Positions 1-7,552 of a stretch of DNA of 48,904 bases are shown piece after piece. The notes beneath the pieces were generated by a model that saw only the letters and a list, made by a program, of their open reading frames with translations, had not been told where the DNA came from and made no database searches. This stretch comes from JAZDLR01 sp964540995 (GTDB taxonomy: Bacteria > Patescibacteriota > Patescibacteriia > UBA1558 > 2-01-FULL-52-15). Both the position numbers and the translations under genes were made by a program. The DNA is taken from contig CAZIOU010000010.1 in the NCBI GenBank assembly GCA_964540995.1, positions 1-48,904 of the forward strand. The letters run 5' to 3'. How positions within the stretch are numbered: the stretch's first letter is position 1; every line of letters starts with the position of its first letter.

Positions 1-31
1 AACGGCGGATAGATTCCGCCACACTGTACCG

Positions 32-61
32 AGACTCGGCCTAACCGCTGAGTCTTTTTTT
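32..61 (+). terminator. Intrinsic terminator of a gene left of the window
   Basis: AGACTCGGC pairs with GCTGAGTCT (one G-U) around a 6-nt loop and is followed by seven T. The gene it ends lies outside the window. A small GGCGGA/TCCGCC hairpin precedes it at about 4-20. Confidence 0.75.
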
Positions 62-63
62 AT

Positions 64-157
64 TGTCATTGCGATCCCGCTGCGGGAGAAGCAATCTAGC
101 ATGTGAGCGAGATCACAAGCTGGATTGCTTCTCGCCCAGAGGGCGCTCGCAATGACA
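64..157. repeat. Cruciform GTCATTGCGA-type palindromic element
   Basis: Outer arms GTCATTGCGA (65-74) and TCGCAATGAC (147-156) enclose a second pair, GAAGCAATC (88-96) and GATTGCTTC (123-131). Side hairpins CCCGC/GCGGG and CGCCC/GGGCG sit between the two pairs, and a TGTGA/TCACA hairpin forms the tip. Related copies lie at about 1816-1951, 9562-9599, 33993-34035, 34363-34403 and, degenerate, 38010-38035. Confidence 0.8.
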
Positions 158-182
158 GATCAACGCGTTTGATTATTGTAAC

Positions 183-210
183 TTGATTATTGACTATTTA
201 CCTCTATAAT
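183..210 (+). promoter_or_regulatory. uvrC promoter
   Basis: TTGATT (183-188), a 16-bp spacer and a perfect TATAAT (205-210). The ATG at 217 lies where transcription should start, so the mRNA is predicted to be leaderless. The upstream in-frame TTG at 190 lies inside the promoter and is unlikely to be the start. Confidence 0.65.
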
Positions 211-216
211 GGCTGT

Positions 217-1803
217 ATGAAACCAATCACCGCCCAATTACCAACTTCCGCCGGTGTTTACTTTTTTTATGATATAAATAAGAAGCTGATTTATATTGGC
301 AAAGCTAAGAATCTTCGCAATCGCGTTTCTTCTTATTTCAAAGACAGCACCGAGCTCTCCCCCGCCAAACAAGAAATGGTCAGTCAAATAGCTGACTTAG
401 ATTACACCGTGGTATCCAATGAAACTGAAGCCCTTCTGCTGGAGGCTGGTCTCATCCGTAAACACCTACCGCCCTTCAATATTATTTTGCGGGACGATAA
501 GACCTGGACCTATATTGTCATTACTGATGAACCATTTCCCAAGCTAACGACAGTACACGGCCGGAAGAAAATTAAAGGTAAATATTTTGGTCCCTACACC
601 TCATCTTTCGCCGCCAAGAATATCGTCCGTCATCTGCACCGTATATTGCCGATCCGGACGTGCAAACGCGACCTCTCCAAACTTCCCAGCGGCAAAGTCT
701 GCTTCCAATACGCCCTCGGTCGTTGCCAAGGCCCCTGTGAGAAATTCGTCGGCGTGTCTGAATACACGAGTCACATCAAACAGGCCGAATTAATTTTGCG
801 CGGACACAAAACCGATCTACCACAACAGCTAGAACAGCAAATGAAGCAAGCCGCTGGCGTGAAGAACTATGAATTAGCCGCACGCCTGCGTGATCGTCTC
901 AAAGCTTGGAAATATTTAAGTCAATCGCAGCATATCGTCGCGACCCAAGATACCGATCAAGATGTTTTGGCGCTAGTACCATTTGGTCAGCAGGCGGTAT
1001 TTACCATTTTGCAAGTACGACAGGGTCAGGTCTTGGATAAATTTAATTATCTACTAGACCGTCCCATCGATCAATCAATAGAAGAACTATGGGAAACTAT
1101 CTTGTCCCAACATTACCAACCAACCTCCGATCACCCGAGAGAAATCCTCATTCCTGATAAGCCTCTAGCGCTCTGGACCAAGATTGTCACTCCTAGTAAA
1201 TTGATCACTCCTTCTCGCGGTAATAAGAAAAAACTTTTAGAATTAGCCCAAGCTAACGCTTACAGCTACTATCAACGGGTTAAGCAACAAGCCGAAATAC
1301 CAGTAGCACTCTATCAGCTCCAGCACGAACTCGATCTACCGGTCTTACCCTATCGTATCGAGTGTTATGACATTTCCAATATTCAGGGTAACTTCTCTGT
1401 CGCTGCTATGGTGGTATTTGAAGGCGGTAAGAAGAAACCGTCGGCCTACAAAAAGTTCAAAATTAAAACAGTCACCGGACCGAACGATTTCGCGTCCTTA
1501 GCCGAAGTCCTCACCCGTCGTCAGAATCATCCAGAATGGGGTGAGCCGAACTTGATAATTATTGACGGCGGTAAAGGGCAATTAAGTTCAGTGATGAAAG
1601 TCATCAAGCCCGAGTGGAAAGAACGAGTAGTAGCACTAGCCAAACGTGAAGAAGAAATATTTATCCCCGGCAAAATGGGTAGTTTGAAATTACCCAAGAG
1701 CCATCCAGCTTCCCTCCTAGTGCAGGCCATACGAAATGAGACACATCGGTTTGGTATTAGCTTCTATCGGCAACGACATAGGAAGTCTCTGCGAGCAAAA
1801 TAA
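217..1803 (+). CDS. uvrC: UvrABC excinuclease subunit C, short form
   Basis: Makes the dual incisions of nucleotide excision repair with UvrA and UvrB. The 528-aa protein has an N-terminal GIY-YIG nuclease (GVY at 13-15, YIG at 26-28), a four-cysteine cluster (C149, C162, C170, C174, with the spacing known to hold an Fe-S cluster in UvrC), a UVR motif near 220-250 and a C-terminal RNase H-like nuclease with D385 (DISNIQG), D450 (DGGKGQ) and H510. It stops soon after this His, so the tandem helix-hairpin-helix domain of the usual roughly 600-aa protein is absent. The ATG is preferred over the TTG nine codons upstream, which overlaps the promoter. It appears to be a single-gene unit with palindromic repeats on both sides. 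Confidence 0.93.
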   Translation: MKPITAQLPTSAGVYFFYDINKKLIYIGKAKNLRNRVSSYFKDSTELSPAKQEMVSQIADLDYTVVSNETEALLLEAGLIRKHLPPFNIILRDDKTWTYIVITDEPFPKLTTVHGRKKIKGKYFGPYTSSFAAKNIVRHLHRILPIRTCKRDLSKLPSGKVCFQYALGRCQGPCEKFVGVSEYTSHIKQAELILRGHKTDLPQQLEQQMKQAAGVKNYELAARLRDRLKAWKYLSQSQHIVATQDTDQDVLALVPFGQQAVFTILQVRQGQVLDKFNYLLDRPIDQSIEELWETILSQHYQPTSDHPREILIPDKPLALWTKIVTPSKLITPSRGNKKKLLELAQANAYSYYQRVKQQAEIPVALYQLQHELDLPVLPYRIECYDISNIQGNFSVAAMVVFEGGKKKPSAYKKFKIKTVTGPNDFASLAEVLTRRQNHPEWGEPNLIIIDGGKGQLSSVMKVIKPEWKERVVALAKREEEIFIPGKMGSLKLPKSHPASLLVQAIRNETHRFGISFYRQRHRKSLRAK

Positions 1804-1815
1804 CATACATTCACT

Positions 1816-1951
1816 CTGTCATTGCGAGCGAATTGTCATGGTGAGCTATAGTTTACCCCGAGCTAGTCGAGGGGAACCACAACAATAAGCTAAACAATCA
1901 GTCATTATAATTACAGATTGCTTCGTCGCTACTGCTCCTCGCAATGACAGT
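1816..1951. repeat. Inverted pair of GTCATTGCGAG / CTCGCAATGAC repeats
   Basis: TCTGTCATTGCGAGCGAA on the left and ACAGATTGCTTCG plus CTCGCAATGACAG (1915-1951) on the right, in inverted orientation. Between them is an unrelated hairpin around CCCCGAGCTAGTCGAGGGG. It occupies the convergent uvrC/flavoprotein gap and holds no gene. Confidence 0.7.
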
Positions 1952-1956
1952 GTGGG

Positions 1957-3210
1957 TTACGAAGCAATACTTACTCCCGCCGCTCTGCCCGTAGCCCAGG
2001 AGGCTTGTAAGTTAAAGCCGCCAGTGAAACCGTCAACATCCATGATTTCTCCGGCAAAATATAAATTTGGGCAGATTTTGGATTCCATCGAGTCAGCATT
2101 AATCTCATTCAAACTCACTCCTCCAGCAGTGACAAACTCATCTCCAGGACGACGACCAACTACTGTCAGTGGTACTGCCTTGAGCCAATCAACTGCAGCG
2201 ATAACTTCTCGGTCACTCACTGCTACATTCTGAGTAAACGGTTTCATACCAATCTCTGCGATGATGACATTAGCCACAGACAACGGCACGAATTTGTGTA
2301 AGGTATGAGCGAAAAATTTCTGAGGTTGCTCGGACATGAAGTCCCGTACAATACTTAAGGCTTTGGCCTGCGTGACATCAGGGATCAAATCAATAGTTAT
2401 TTTCAAAGGCTGCTGGGCATCAAACTTTTCATAAGCAGTCAGACCTGAGAGAGCAAAAACTGCCGGTCCGCTAACACCGAAATGAGTGAAGATAAATGGT
2501 CCAGTGAATTGTTGTTTCTCACTACCGTGTGCTGTGAAAGTAGCTCGAGGAAATGATACGCCGGAAATATCTCGATCGGCCGCTTCGCTGGTTAATAACG
2601 AACTCAAACTTGGCGCTAATTCGGTAATGCTGTGTCCTAAACTTTCCGCCATAGTGTAGCCATCACCAGTAGAACCAGTCTGACGATAGGCCTGTCCACC
2701 AACTGCGAAAACGACTGCGTCAACAGTCAGTGGATCGCCTGTGCGAAAGCTAATTACAAATTCGTCACCTTGTTTCACGACAGCCTGAACAGCATGCTGA
2801 TACAAGACTTTCGTCTGTCCGCTGTCAGAAAATACTTTTTCAAAGGCACCAACCACGTCTTTACCTTTATTAGAAACAGGGAAGACACGCATGTCCTTCT
2901 CGCATTTCAGTGGCACACCATGGTCTTCGAACCACGTGACCACCGCATCGGGCGGGAAACTATGCAATGAAGGAACTAAGAACTTATCACCGCGAGGATA
3001 TTTGGTCAGAAGCAAATCAATATCAGTGATACCGGTCGTAACGTTACAACGACCACCACCAGAAATAATTACCTTCTTGCCGAGAGACTCATTTTTTTCA
3101 ATCAGGAAAACCTCAATACCTGGATTAAGTTCATTGATAGTAGCGGCGCACATCATACCAGCCGCACCACCGCCAATAATAGCGACTCGTTGTATTGTTT
3201 TGTCAGACAT
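1957..3210 (-). CDS. HI0933/BaiN-family FAD-dependent oxidoreductase
   Basis: A 417-aa flavoprotein of the HI0933 (YhiN/BaiN, 'aminoacetone oxidase-like') family. It has an N-terminal Rossmann dinucleotide motif (IIGGGAAG near residue 11), the family signature GKKVIISGGGRCN near 43-56, and a C-terminal FAD-contact segment (LYFAGEIMDVDGFTGGFN). Length is typical. Members are predicted to be soluble FAD/NAD(P) oxidoreductases, but the physiological substrate in this lineage is unknown. ATG start (MSDK). No Shine-Dalgarno is obvious. It is transcribed alone, facing uvrC. Confidence 0.88.
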   Translation of the reverse strand: MSDKTIQRVAIIGGGAAGMMCAATINELNPGIEVFLIEKNESLGKKVIISGGGRCNVTTGITDIDLLLTKYPRGDKFLVPSLHSFPPDAVVTWFEDHGVPLKCEKDMRVFPVSNKGKDVVGAFEKVFSDSGQTKVLYQHAVQAVVKQGDEFVISFRTGDPLTVDAVVFAVGGQAYRQTGSTGDGYTMAESLGHSITELAPSLSSLLTSEAADRDISGVSFPRATFTAHGSEKQQFTGPFIFTHFGVSGPAVFALSGLTAYEKFDAQQPLKITIDLIPDVTQAKALSIVRDFMSEQPQKFFAHTLHKFVPLSVANVIIAEIGMKPFTQNVAVSDREVIAAVDWLKAVPLTVVGRRPGDEFVTAGGVSLNEINADSMESKICPNLYFAGEIMDVDGFTGGFNLQASWATGRAAGVSIAS

Positions 3211-3289
3211 ACTGTCACTTATACAACCACAGTAAACGCTAGACGTAAAGGGTAAGGATAACTCCTCTATGATTAATAACCCAGCTGTT

Positions 3290-3650
3290 ACACTAGGGAT
3301 TTCGTCTTGCTGCCTCCGGCAGCTTCTGAGAATAGAACACCATAGTTTTCTAAATCACCCGGGGGTTCGGGGGCGCGTGCCTGTTTGAGCCCAAGATGAG
3401 ACCATATGAGGTTGAATCGACGCGAAGCGAGTTCACCCGCCCCCGAAAATTTTGCTTACTTTTGTTTGCAAAAGTAAGGCCTGAGCGGCGAGCGATAAAA
3501 CTAAAATACTATCGTTAGCTACCAAAGAGTAGAGATAGGATAATCTATGGTAGGAGAAGTAACATTATCTATCTTCTTTAATCTCTTGAACATTGAAACC
3601 AAGAGCTCATTTTTACACACGCAAACCCAGTCATGGCGGGGTGGTTTATC
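3290..3650 (+). ncRNA. Structured non-coding element, copy 1 of 2
   Basis: No ORF. It shares conserved blocks with 22150-22520: a GCTGCC/GGCAGC hairpin (about 3309-3323), GTTTGAGCCCAAGA, CGAAGCGAG, CCTGAGCGGCGAGCGATA and ATCGTTAGCTACCAAAGAG. Stem 1 is TTCGGGGGCG (3366-3375) with CGCCCCCGAA (3438-3447). Stem 2 is CTTACTTTTG (3455-3464) with CAAAAGTAAG (3469-3478). CGATA/TATCG may form a third (about 3492-3515). Both main stems are kept by compensatory changes in copy 2, which argues for a selected RNA (or ssDNA) structure. Strand is assigned only by analogy with copy 2. Function unknown. Confidence 0.6.
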
Positions 3651-3656
3651 TGGTCA

Positions 3657-3685
3657 AAAAAAGCCCCTACCGCAGTAGAGGCTTG
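3657..3685 (-). terminator. Terminator of the 165-aa membrane protein gene
   Basis: On the minus strand AGCCTCTAC pairs with GTAGGGGCT (one G-U) and is followed by seven T, just past the stop codon of the next gene. Confidence 0.8.
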
Positions 3686-3693
3686 TGAGACTA

Positions 3694-4191
3694 CTAGTCT
3701 CCTATCTTAACCTTGGGAATTCTGCTTTTTAGAGCAGTGAGACTATGTCTGACATTTTGAAGTAGATGGTGTCTCTTCTCATTTGGCTTCTGCATCCATT
3801 CGATCAGCCAATTAAACAGTGTCAGAAAGACAACCAACGCCAGGATAGGCCAGAAGCGAATCGCCAAGCGTAACACTTGGTAGGCTAACCACAGCAGGAG
3901 AAACGGCCCAGGTGCTATCGGAAAGCCTCTGATATGAGGCCAGTAGGGAATCTTCTTAAAATCATCACCGCAGCCCCACTCATTGCGGAATATCCAGAAG
4001 CCAAACAGCAAGACGATCACGTGTACCAAGACAAACCACAGGCAATCGAAAATATTAACCACCAAGGCTTTCGTTGCCCACCAGATAAACTCATAAACCG
4101 GCACATCACTTGGAACATCGCGGTAGCCTTCAGGACTTAAGCCTAAACGCCAGCTGAGAAAGCGCAAGAACCAATTCGATCTTTTGAGCAT
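3694..4191 (-). CDS. Orphan membrane protein (165 aa)
   Basis: No family recognised. The protein has a basic, Trp-rich N-terminus, a hydrophobic segment near residues 50-70, a second region near 95-135 (probably two helices around a proline-rich turn), and a charged, basic C-terminus. A start 20 codons upstream overlaps the -10 box and is rejected. The ATG at 4191 has an AGGAGG site six bases upstream. It is a self-contained unit with its own promoter (4247-4275), ribosome site and terminator, and a dyad abuts the -35 box. Likely an integral membrane protein; role unknown. Confidence 0.75.
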   Translation of the reverse strand: MLKRSNWFLRFLSWRLGLSPEGYRDVPSDVPVYEFIWWATKALVVNIFDCLWFVLVHVIVLLFGFWIFRNEWGCGDDFKKIPYWPHIRGFPIAPGPFLLLWLAYQVLRLAIRFWPILALVVFLTLFNWLIEWMQKPNEKRHHLLQNVRHSLTALKSRIPKVKIGD

Positions 4192-4246
4192 AGCAGACCT
4201 CCTGCTTGTTGGGTTACGACGTAGTAAGGACAGTACAACATCATAA

Positions 4247-4275
4247 ACCATACTGTAAGCCTACCTATCAGTCAA
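4247..4275 (-). promoter_or_regulatory. Promoter of the 165-aa membrane protein gene
   Basis: Minus strand TTGACT (4275-4270), 17-bp spacer, TATGGT (4252-4247). The dyad at 4276-4313 ends exactly at the -35 box. Confidence 0.75.
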
Positions 4276-4313
4276 TTTACCCCGTTAGATACGAAATTAT
4301 CTAATGGGGTAAA
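4276..4313. promoter_or_regulatory. Promoter-proximal dyad, site A
   Basis: TTTACCCCGTTAGAT (4276-4290), 8-nt spacer, ATCTAATGGGGTAAA (4299-4313): 15-bp arms with one mismatch. There is no T-run, so it is not a terminator. Same family as 10673-10714, 22521-22552 and 29340-29377. Candidate operator or activator site. Confidence 0.6.
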
Positions 4314-4317
4314 TAAA

Positions 4318-4348
4318 ACGGGCCTTTCCTCGGAGAGGAAAGGCCCGC
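4318..4348 (-). terminator. Terminator of the secreted repeat protein gene
   Basis: GGGCCTTTCC and GGAAAGGCCC flank a 7-nt loop. On the minus strand the stem is followed by GTTTTATTT. Confidence 0.85.
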
Positions 4349-4355
4349 ATGTCTA

Positions 4356-5195
4356 CTAGTACCGCGACTTGATCTTGGACCAGGTCGTCGCTTCCACCGG
4401 TACCGGCGGCAGCGAACACCCGACGTTGAGTTCGTCGACGTTCCCGTTTACGTTATCAACGTAAACGTGATCGACACCGTTGGACGCCAGCCCGTTACCC
4501 TCGGCGCCAAGGTTGAGTTGACACGATGCCAGCACGTGGCAGGTATTGAAGTCTATCTGATACATCACGCCGGAATATCCCAGCGCTACCAGCGTCTCAC
4601 CGTTCTGCTTGCAGAAGGTGAGTCCGTCATAGCTGTCACCTGGGACATTGGGGCAGAAGCCAGCCAAAGTCACCGTCCCCGCGTTGTCGACGGAGAACCG
4701 ATGAATGCCCTGCGAATCAGCTTTATACAAATACTCTCCATTTGCCGTCAGACCCTCCGCCAGGTCATCACCGGGCGGGTTGCAAGTCCACACTACCGCA
4801 CAGTTGCTGGTGTCGATAGCGGACAACATCCCCGTTCCAAAATCAACTTCGACGAGCCAGCCCTTATACATTGCCAGCTCACTTGGCGCACTGGGGTTCG
4901 GTGCCGGACAACGCCTGACGACCTGACAAGTCGTCAAGTCGACCAACTCCAGCATGTTGGTGCTGAAGTTGGTCTGCCACAGCTTGGCCGAGGCGACGTA
5001 CGCCTCGCCGTTGAGGACACGCGAGCCGGTCAGACACAGCGGGACGCGGGAACAGCTCCCGTCGAGTGCCGGCAACCGGGACGACTGTCCGATGGCTTGT
5101 GCCGGATCGGGGTTGCCGCTGGCGGCCGTAGCGGGGTGATTGACGAACAGGAGAGCAAACAGCAAAACCAGAAGCGCCGACATTTTCTTCATCAT
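4356..5195 (-). CDS. Secreted Cys-rich repeat (propeller-like) protein
   Basis: 279-aa protein with a clear signal peptide (MMKK, hydrophobic core, cleavage near ATAASG at about 25). The mature part has roughly 45-residue repeats, each with a D-x2-(T/N)-C-x-V-(V/L)-x2-C motif (TTCQVVRRC, SNCAVVWTC, NTCHVLASC), preceded by alternating small/hydrophobic strands. This suggests an exported beta-propeller with one disulfide per blade, but no named family is recognised. A GGAGGT site precedes two consecutive ATG codons. The gene looks more GC-rich than its neighbours, which may reflect transfer. It has its own promoter, a leader of about 170 nt containing a short-word array, and its own terminator. 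Confidence 0.75.
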   Translation of the reverse strand: MMKKMSALLVLLFALLFVNHPATAASGNPDPAQAIGQSSRLPALDGSCSRVPLCLTGSRVLNGEAYVASAKLWQTNFSTNMLELVDLTTCQVVRRCPAPNPSAPSELAMYKGWLVEVDFGTGMLSAIDTSNCAVVWTCNPPGDDLAEGLTANGEYLYKADSQGIHRFSVDNAGTVTLAGFCPNVPGDSYDGLTFCKQNGETLVALGYSGVMYQIDFNTCHVLASCQLNLGAEGNGLASNGVDHVYVDNVNGNVDELNVGCSLPPVPVEATTWSKIKSRY

Positions 5196-5239
5196 AGACG
5201 TACCTCCAAGAAAGGGGTGAAGCAGAGGGGTTCAGTTCG

Positions 5240-5318
5240 GAGACTTACGTATTACGCTTTACGTCTTACGTTTTCGTATTACGCCTTACATCCTACGTCT
5301 TACGCTTTACGTCTTCCT
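5240..5318. repeat. Degenerate TTACG(Y)YT word array
   Basis: Tandem 8-10-bp words such as TTACGTATTACGCTTTACG and TTACGTCTTACG. It lies inside the 5' leader of the secreted protein gene, between two GGAGGT-like sites in minus orientation. Comparable arrays with other words occur at 13315-13352, 27561-27595 and 37908-37951. Confidence 0.65.
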
Positions 5319-5371
5319 ACCTCCTTGTAAAAAGAACAAAAAATCTACCAACCTTATGGTAGAAGATTGAC

Positions 5372-5400
5372 ACTGTAACAAATATATTTATTTGTGTCAA
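5372..5400 (-). promoter_or_regulatory. Promoter of the secreted repeat protein gene
   Basis: Minus strand TTGACA (5400-5395), 17-bp spacer, TACAGT (5377-5372). It predicts a long 5' leader of about 170 nt. Confidence 0.7.
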
Positions 5401-5432
5401 TACTAAGTAAAACTAACGCGAGCAATTTTTGA

Positions 5433-5461
5433 TTGACAGCCCATGACAACTGTGGTACTAT
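5433..5461 (+). promoter_or_regulatory. secG operon promoter
   Basis: TTGACA (5433-5438), 17-bp spacer ending in TGG (extended -10), TACTAT (5456-5461). The predicted leader is only about 8 nt. The ATG at 5443 lies inside the promoter and is rejected as a start. Confidence 0.75.
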
Positions 5462-5475
5462 CCTTTTATCGTGTT

Positions 5476-5694
5476 ATGAAAGACATCCTTTACGCAGTTC
5501 AAATAATTATTTCTTTGCTCTTAATCGGGGCTATTTTGTTGCAGAATCAATCCTCCGGTTTGGGTAATGCCTTCGGTGGCGATTCAGTAGTCTATCGCAC
5601 CCGCCGTGGCGCTGAAAAAATCATTTTCCGTGCGACCATTGTTTTGGTCGTCCTATTCATGCTATCCACCTTGGCTAGTGTGTTTATCTACTAA
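5476..5694 (+). CDS. secG: Preprotein translocase subunit SecG
   Basis: The 72-aa protein has the SecG layout: a first hydrophobic helix (residues about 5-22), a cytoplasmic loop with the family feature QNQSSGLGNAFGG, and a second helix (about 50-70). It is the accessory subunit of SecYEG, which helps polypeptide movement at the inner membrane. The start is set by the promoter at 5433-5461. It is the first gene of a probable operon with the solute-binding protein and RNase J genes. Confidence 0.9.
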   Translation: MKDILYAVQIIISLLLIGAILLQNQSSGLGNAFGGDSVVYRTRRGAEKIIFRATIVLVVLFMLSTLASVFIY

Positions 5695-5726
5695 CCATTA
5701 AGCTACTCCGTATTCCTGTTCGCTTG

Positions 5727-7550
5727 GTGACCAAGCTCTGGTCCGATATGCGGACCTGGCTACAACGTCGCTTTCGACGTGACCTGCCAGCGTCTGATCC
5801 GCATACACGGTTGGATCAAGAAGCAGTCGCATCTCTCCATAATCGCCATTTCCCTACGCGGGATCAATTGCGACATATAACCAAAGTACTTACTCCGTCC
5901 GAACAGCGTCGAGCTCTTTTGGCTTTTGGCTTGATGATTGTTGGAATCATTGGTTGGATCACGACTGGTTATTTCGCCAAAACTTTCGTCCATCCAGCAC
6001 GTGGCGGTTCTTATACTGAAGGTCTGATCGGTACTCCGCGTTATATCAATCCTCTCCTCTCTAGTGCCAATGATGTTGATCGTGATTTAGCCCAACTTAT
6101 TTTCAGCGGCTTGGTGAAAACCGACCCAACAGGACAGATCGTACCGGATTTAGCGCAAGGGTATACCGTCAGTGAGGATAAGAAAATGTATACCTTCCAG
6201 CTACGAGATAAGATTTACTGGCATGACGGTGAGCCGCTGACAGCTTCTGATGTCGTTTTCAGTATTGCTTTAATACAAGATGCCGAATTCAAAAGCCCTC
6301 TGCGCTTAAGCTTCAACGGTGTCCATGTCGAAGCTATTGATGAACGTACCGTGCGCTTCACCTTGGATCAACCGTATCCGGCTTTCTTATCTAACCTGAC
6401 TGTTGGTATCATTCCCAAACATATTTGGTACTCGATCCCTCCAGCCAATGCTTCACTAGCTGAAGCTATGACCAAACCCATTGGCAGTGGTCCTTACAAG
6501 TTCAAATCTTTGGTCAAAGATAACAAGGCCGGTTCTATCCGTTTGTATACTTTGGAGGCCAATCAGAACTATTTCAGTGATAAGCCCTATATTAGTGAGT
6601 TGTCATTCAAATTTTATCCCGACTTTACTGCCGGCGTGGAAGCACTAGAAAATCAGAACGTCGAAGGACTAAGTCTGCTGCCCAAAGAAAACAGTTTGCA
6701 GGATAAGGTAAAGAAGCGAGTGCACATTATCAATTTATTAGTACCCCAATACACCGCCGTCTTCTTCAATCCTGACAATAACGCTGTACTCAAGGATGTC
6801 TCCATCCGTAAAGCTCTGGCCCACGCACTTGATCGTCCGATGATGATCGACAAAATTCTCAATGGACAAGCCAATGTCATCAACTCTCCTATCTTGCCTG
6901 GCACCTTCGGCTATGATGCTGGTGTCAAAAGTTTCGACTTCAATCTTGATCAAGCCAACTCATTGCTGGATACCGCTGGCTGGAAGAAAGTTGATGGCAA
7001 TCCCTATCGTCAGAACAAAGACGTTACTTTGGAAATAACTCTGACTACTGTCGATCAACCAGAAACGATCGCCATTGCTTCTATTATCAAAGATCAATGG
7101 GAAGCCATCGGTGTCAAAACAACTATCAATACCATTGCGCGTACTCGCATACGTAGTGACGTCATTGAACCCAGAAACTATCAAGTACTTTTGTTCGGGC
7201 AAATCTTACGAGACAATCAAGATCCTTATGTCTTCTGGCATTCCAGTCAGACCAAGAACCCAGGCCTCAACTTAAGCATCCTTGGTAACAAAGATATCGA
7301 TACAGCGCTGGAGAAAGCTCGTTCGACCGATAATCCCAAGACCAAAACTGACGCTTACAAAATTTTCCAAACCACTGTGCATGATCAAGTGTTTGCTATA
7401 TTTCTCTACAACCCTAGCTATAGCTACGCCCTAGCTAAGAAAATAAAAGGCGTAGAACAATTAACTCGTATTAACGTACCAGCTGACCGTTTCACTGATA
7501 TCACTCATTGGTATATCAAGACGCTACGATCCTGGTCTCAAACTAAATAA
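5727..7550 (+). CDS. Family 5 extracellular solute-binding protein, membrane-anchored
   Basis: About 607 aa. A basic, helical N-terminal segment of about 65 residues is followed by one transmembrane helix (LLAFGLMIVGIIGWITTGYF) and a large SBP_bac_5 domain (oligopeptide/dipeptide binding, DppA/OppA-like). The domain begins with a GTPRYINPLLS segment and carries the family pattern W-HDGEPLTASDVVFS near 175-195. The N-terminal cytoplasmic extension replaces the usual lipoprotein signal. Anchoring suggests peptide capture at the cell surface, but no ABC permease or ATPase gene is nearby. The start is uncertain: TTG 5724, GTG 5727 or ATG 5748, none with a ribosome site. It lies 30 bp after secG and 2 bp before rnj. 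Confidence 0.85.
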   Translation: MTKLWSDMRTWLQRRFRRDLPASDPHTRLDQEAVASLHNRHFPTRDQLRHITKVLTPSEQRRALLAFGLMIVGIIGWITTGYFAKTFVHPARGGSYTEGLIGTPRYINPLLSSANDVDRDLAQLIFSGLVKTDPTGQIVPDLAQGYTVSEDKKMYTFQLRDKIYWHDGEPLTASDVVFSIALIQDAEFKSPLRLSFNGVHVEAIDERTVRFTLDQPYPAFLSNLTVGIIPKHIWYSIPPANASLAEAMTKPIGSGPYKFKSLVKDNKAGSIRLYTLEANQNYFSDKPYISELSFKFYPDFTAGVEALENQNVEGLSLLPKENSLQDKVKKRVHIINLLVPQYTAVFFNPDNNAVLKDVSIRKALAHALDRPMMIDKILNGQANVINSPILPGTFGYDAGVKSFDFNLDQANSLLDTAGWKKVDGNPYRQNKDVTLEITLTTVDQPETIAIASIIKDQWEAIGVKTTINTIARTRIRSDVIEPRNYQVLLFGQILRDNQDPYVFWHSSQTKNPGLNLSILGNKDIDTALEKARSTDNPKTKTDAYKIFQTTVHDQVFAIFLYNPSYSYALAKKIKGVEQLTRINVPADRFTDITHWYIKTLRSWSQTK

Positions 7551-7552
7551 TT

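Noticed and set aside
4276..4313. Dyad A as an intrinsic terminator
   Set aside because: No T-run follows either strand, and the adjacent gene already has a terminator at 4318-4348.
4467..5330. 287-codon ORF opposite the secreted protein gene
   Set aside because: A shadow of a GC-rich gene. The minus-strand ORF has a signal peptide, SD site, promoter and terminator, and this one has none.
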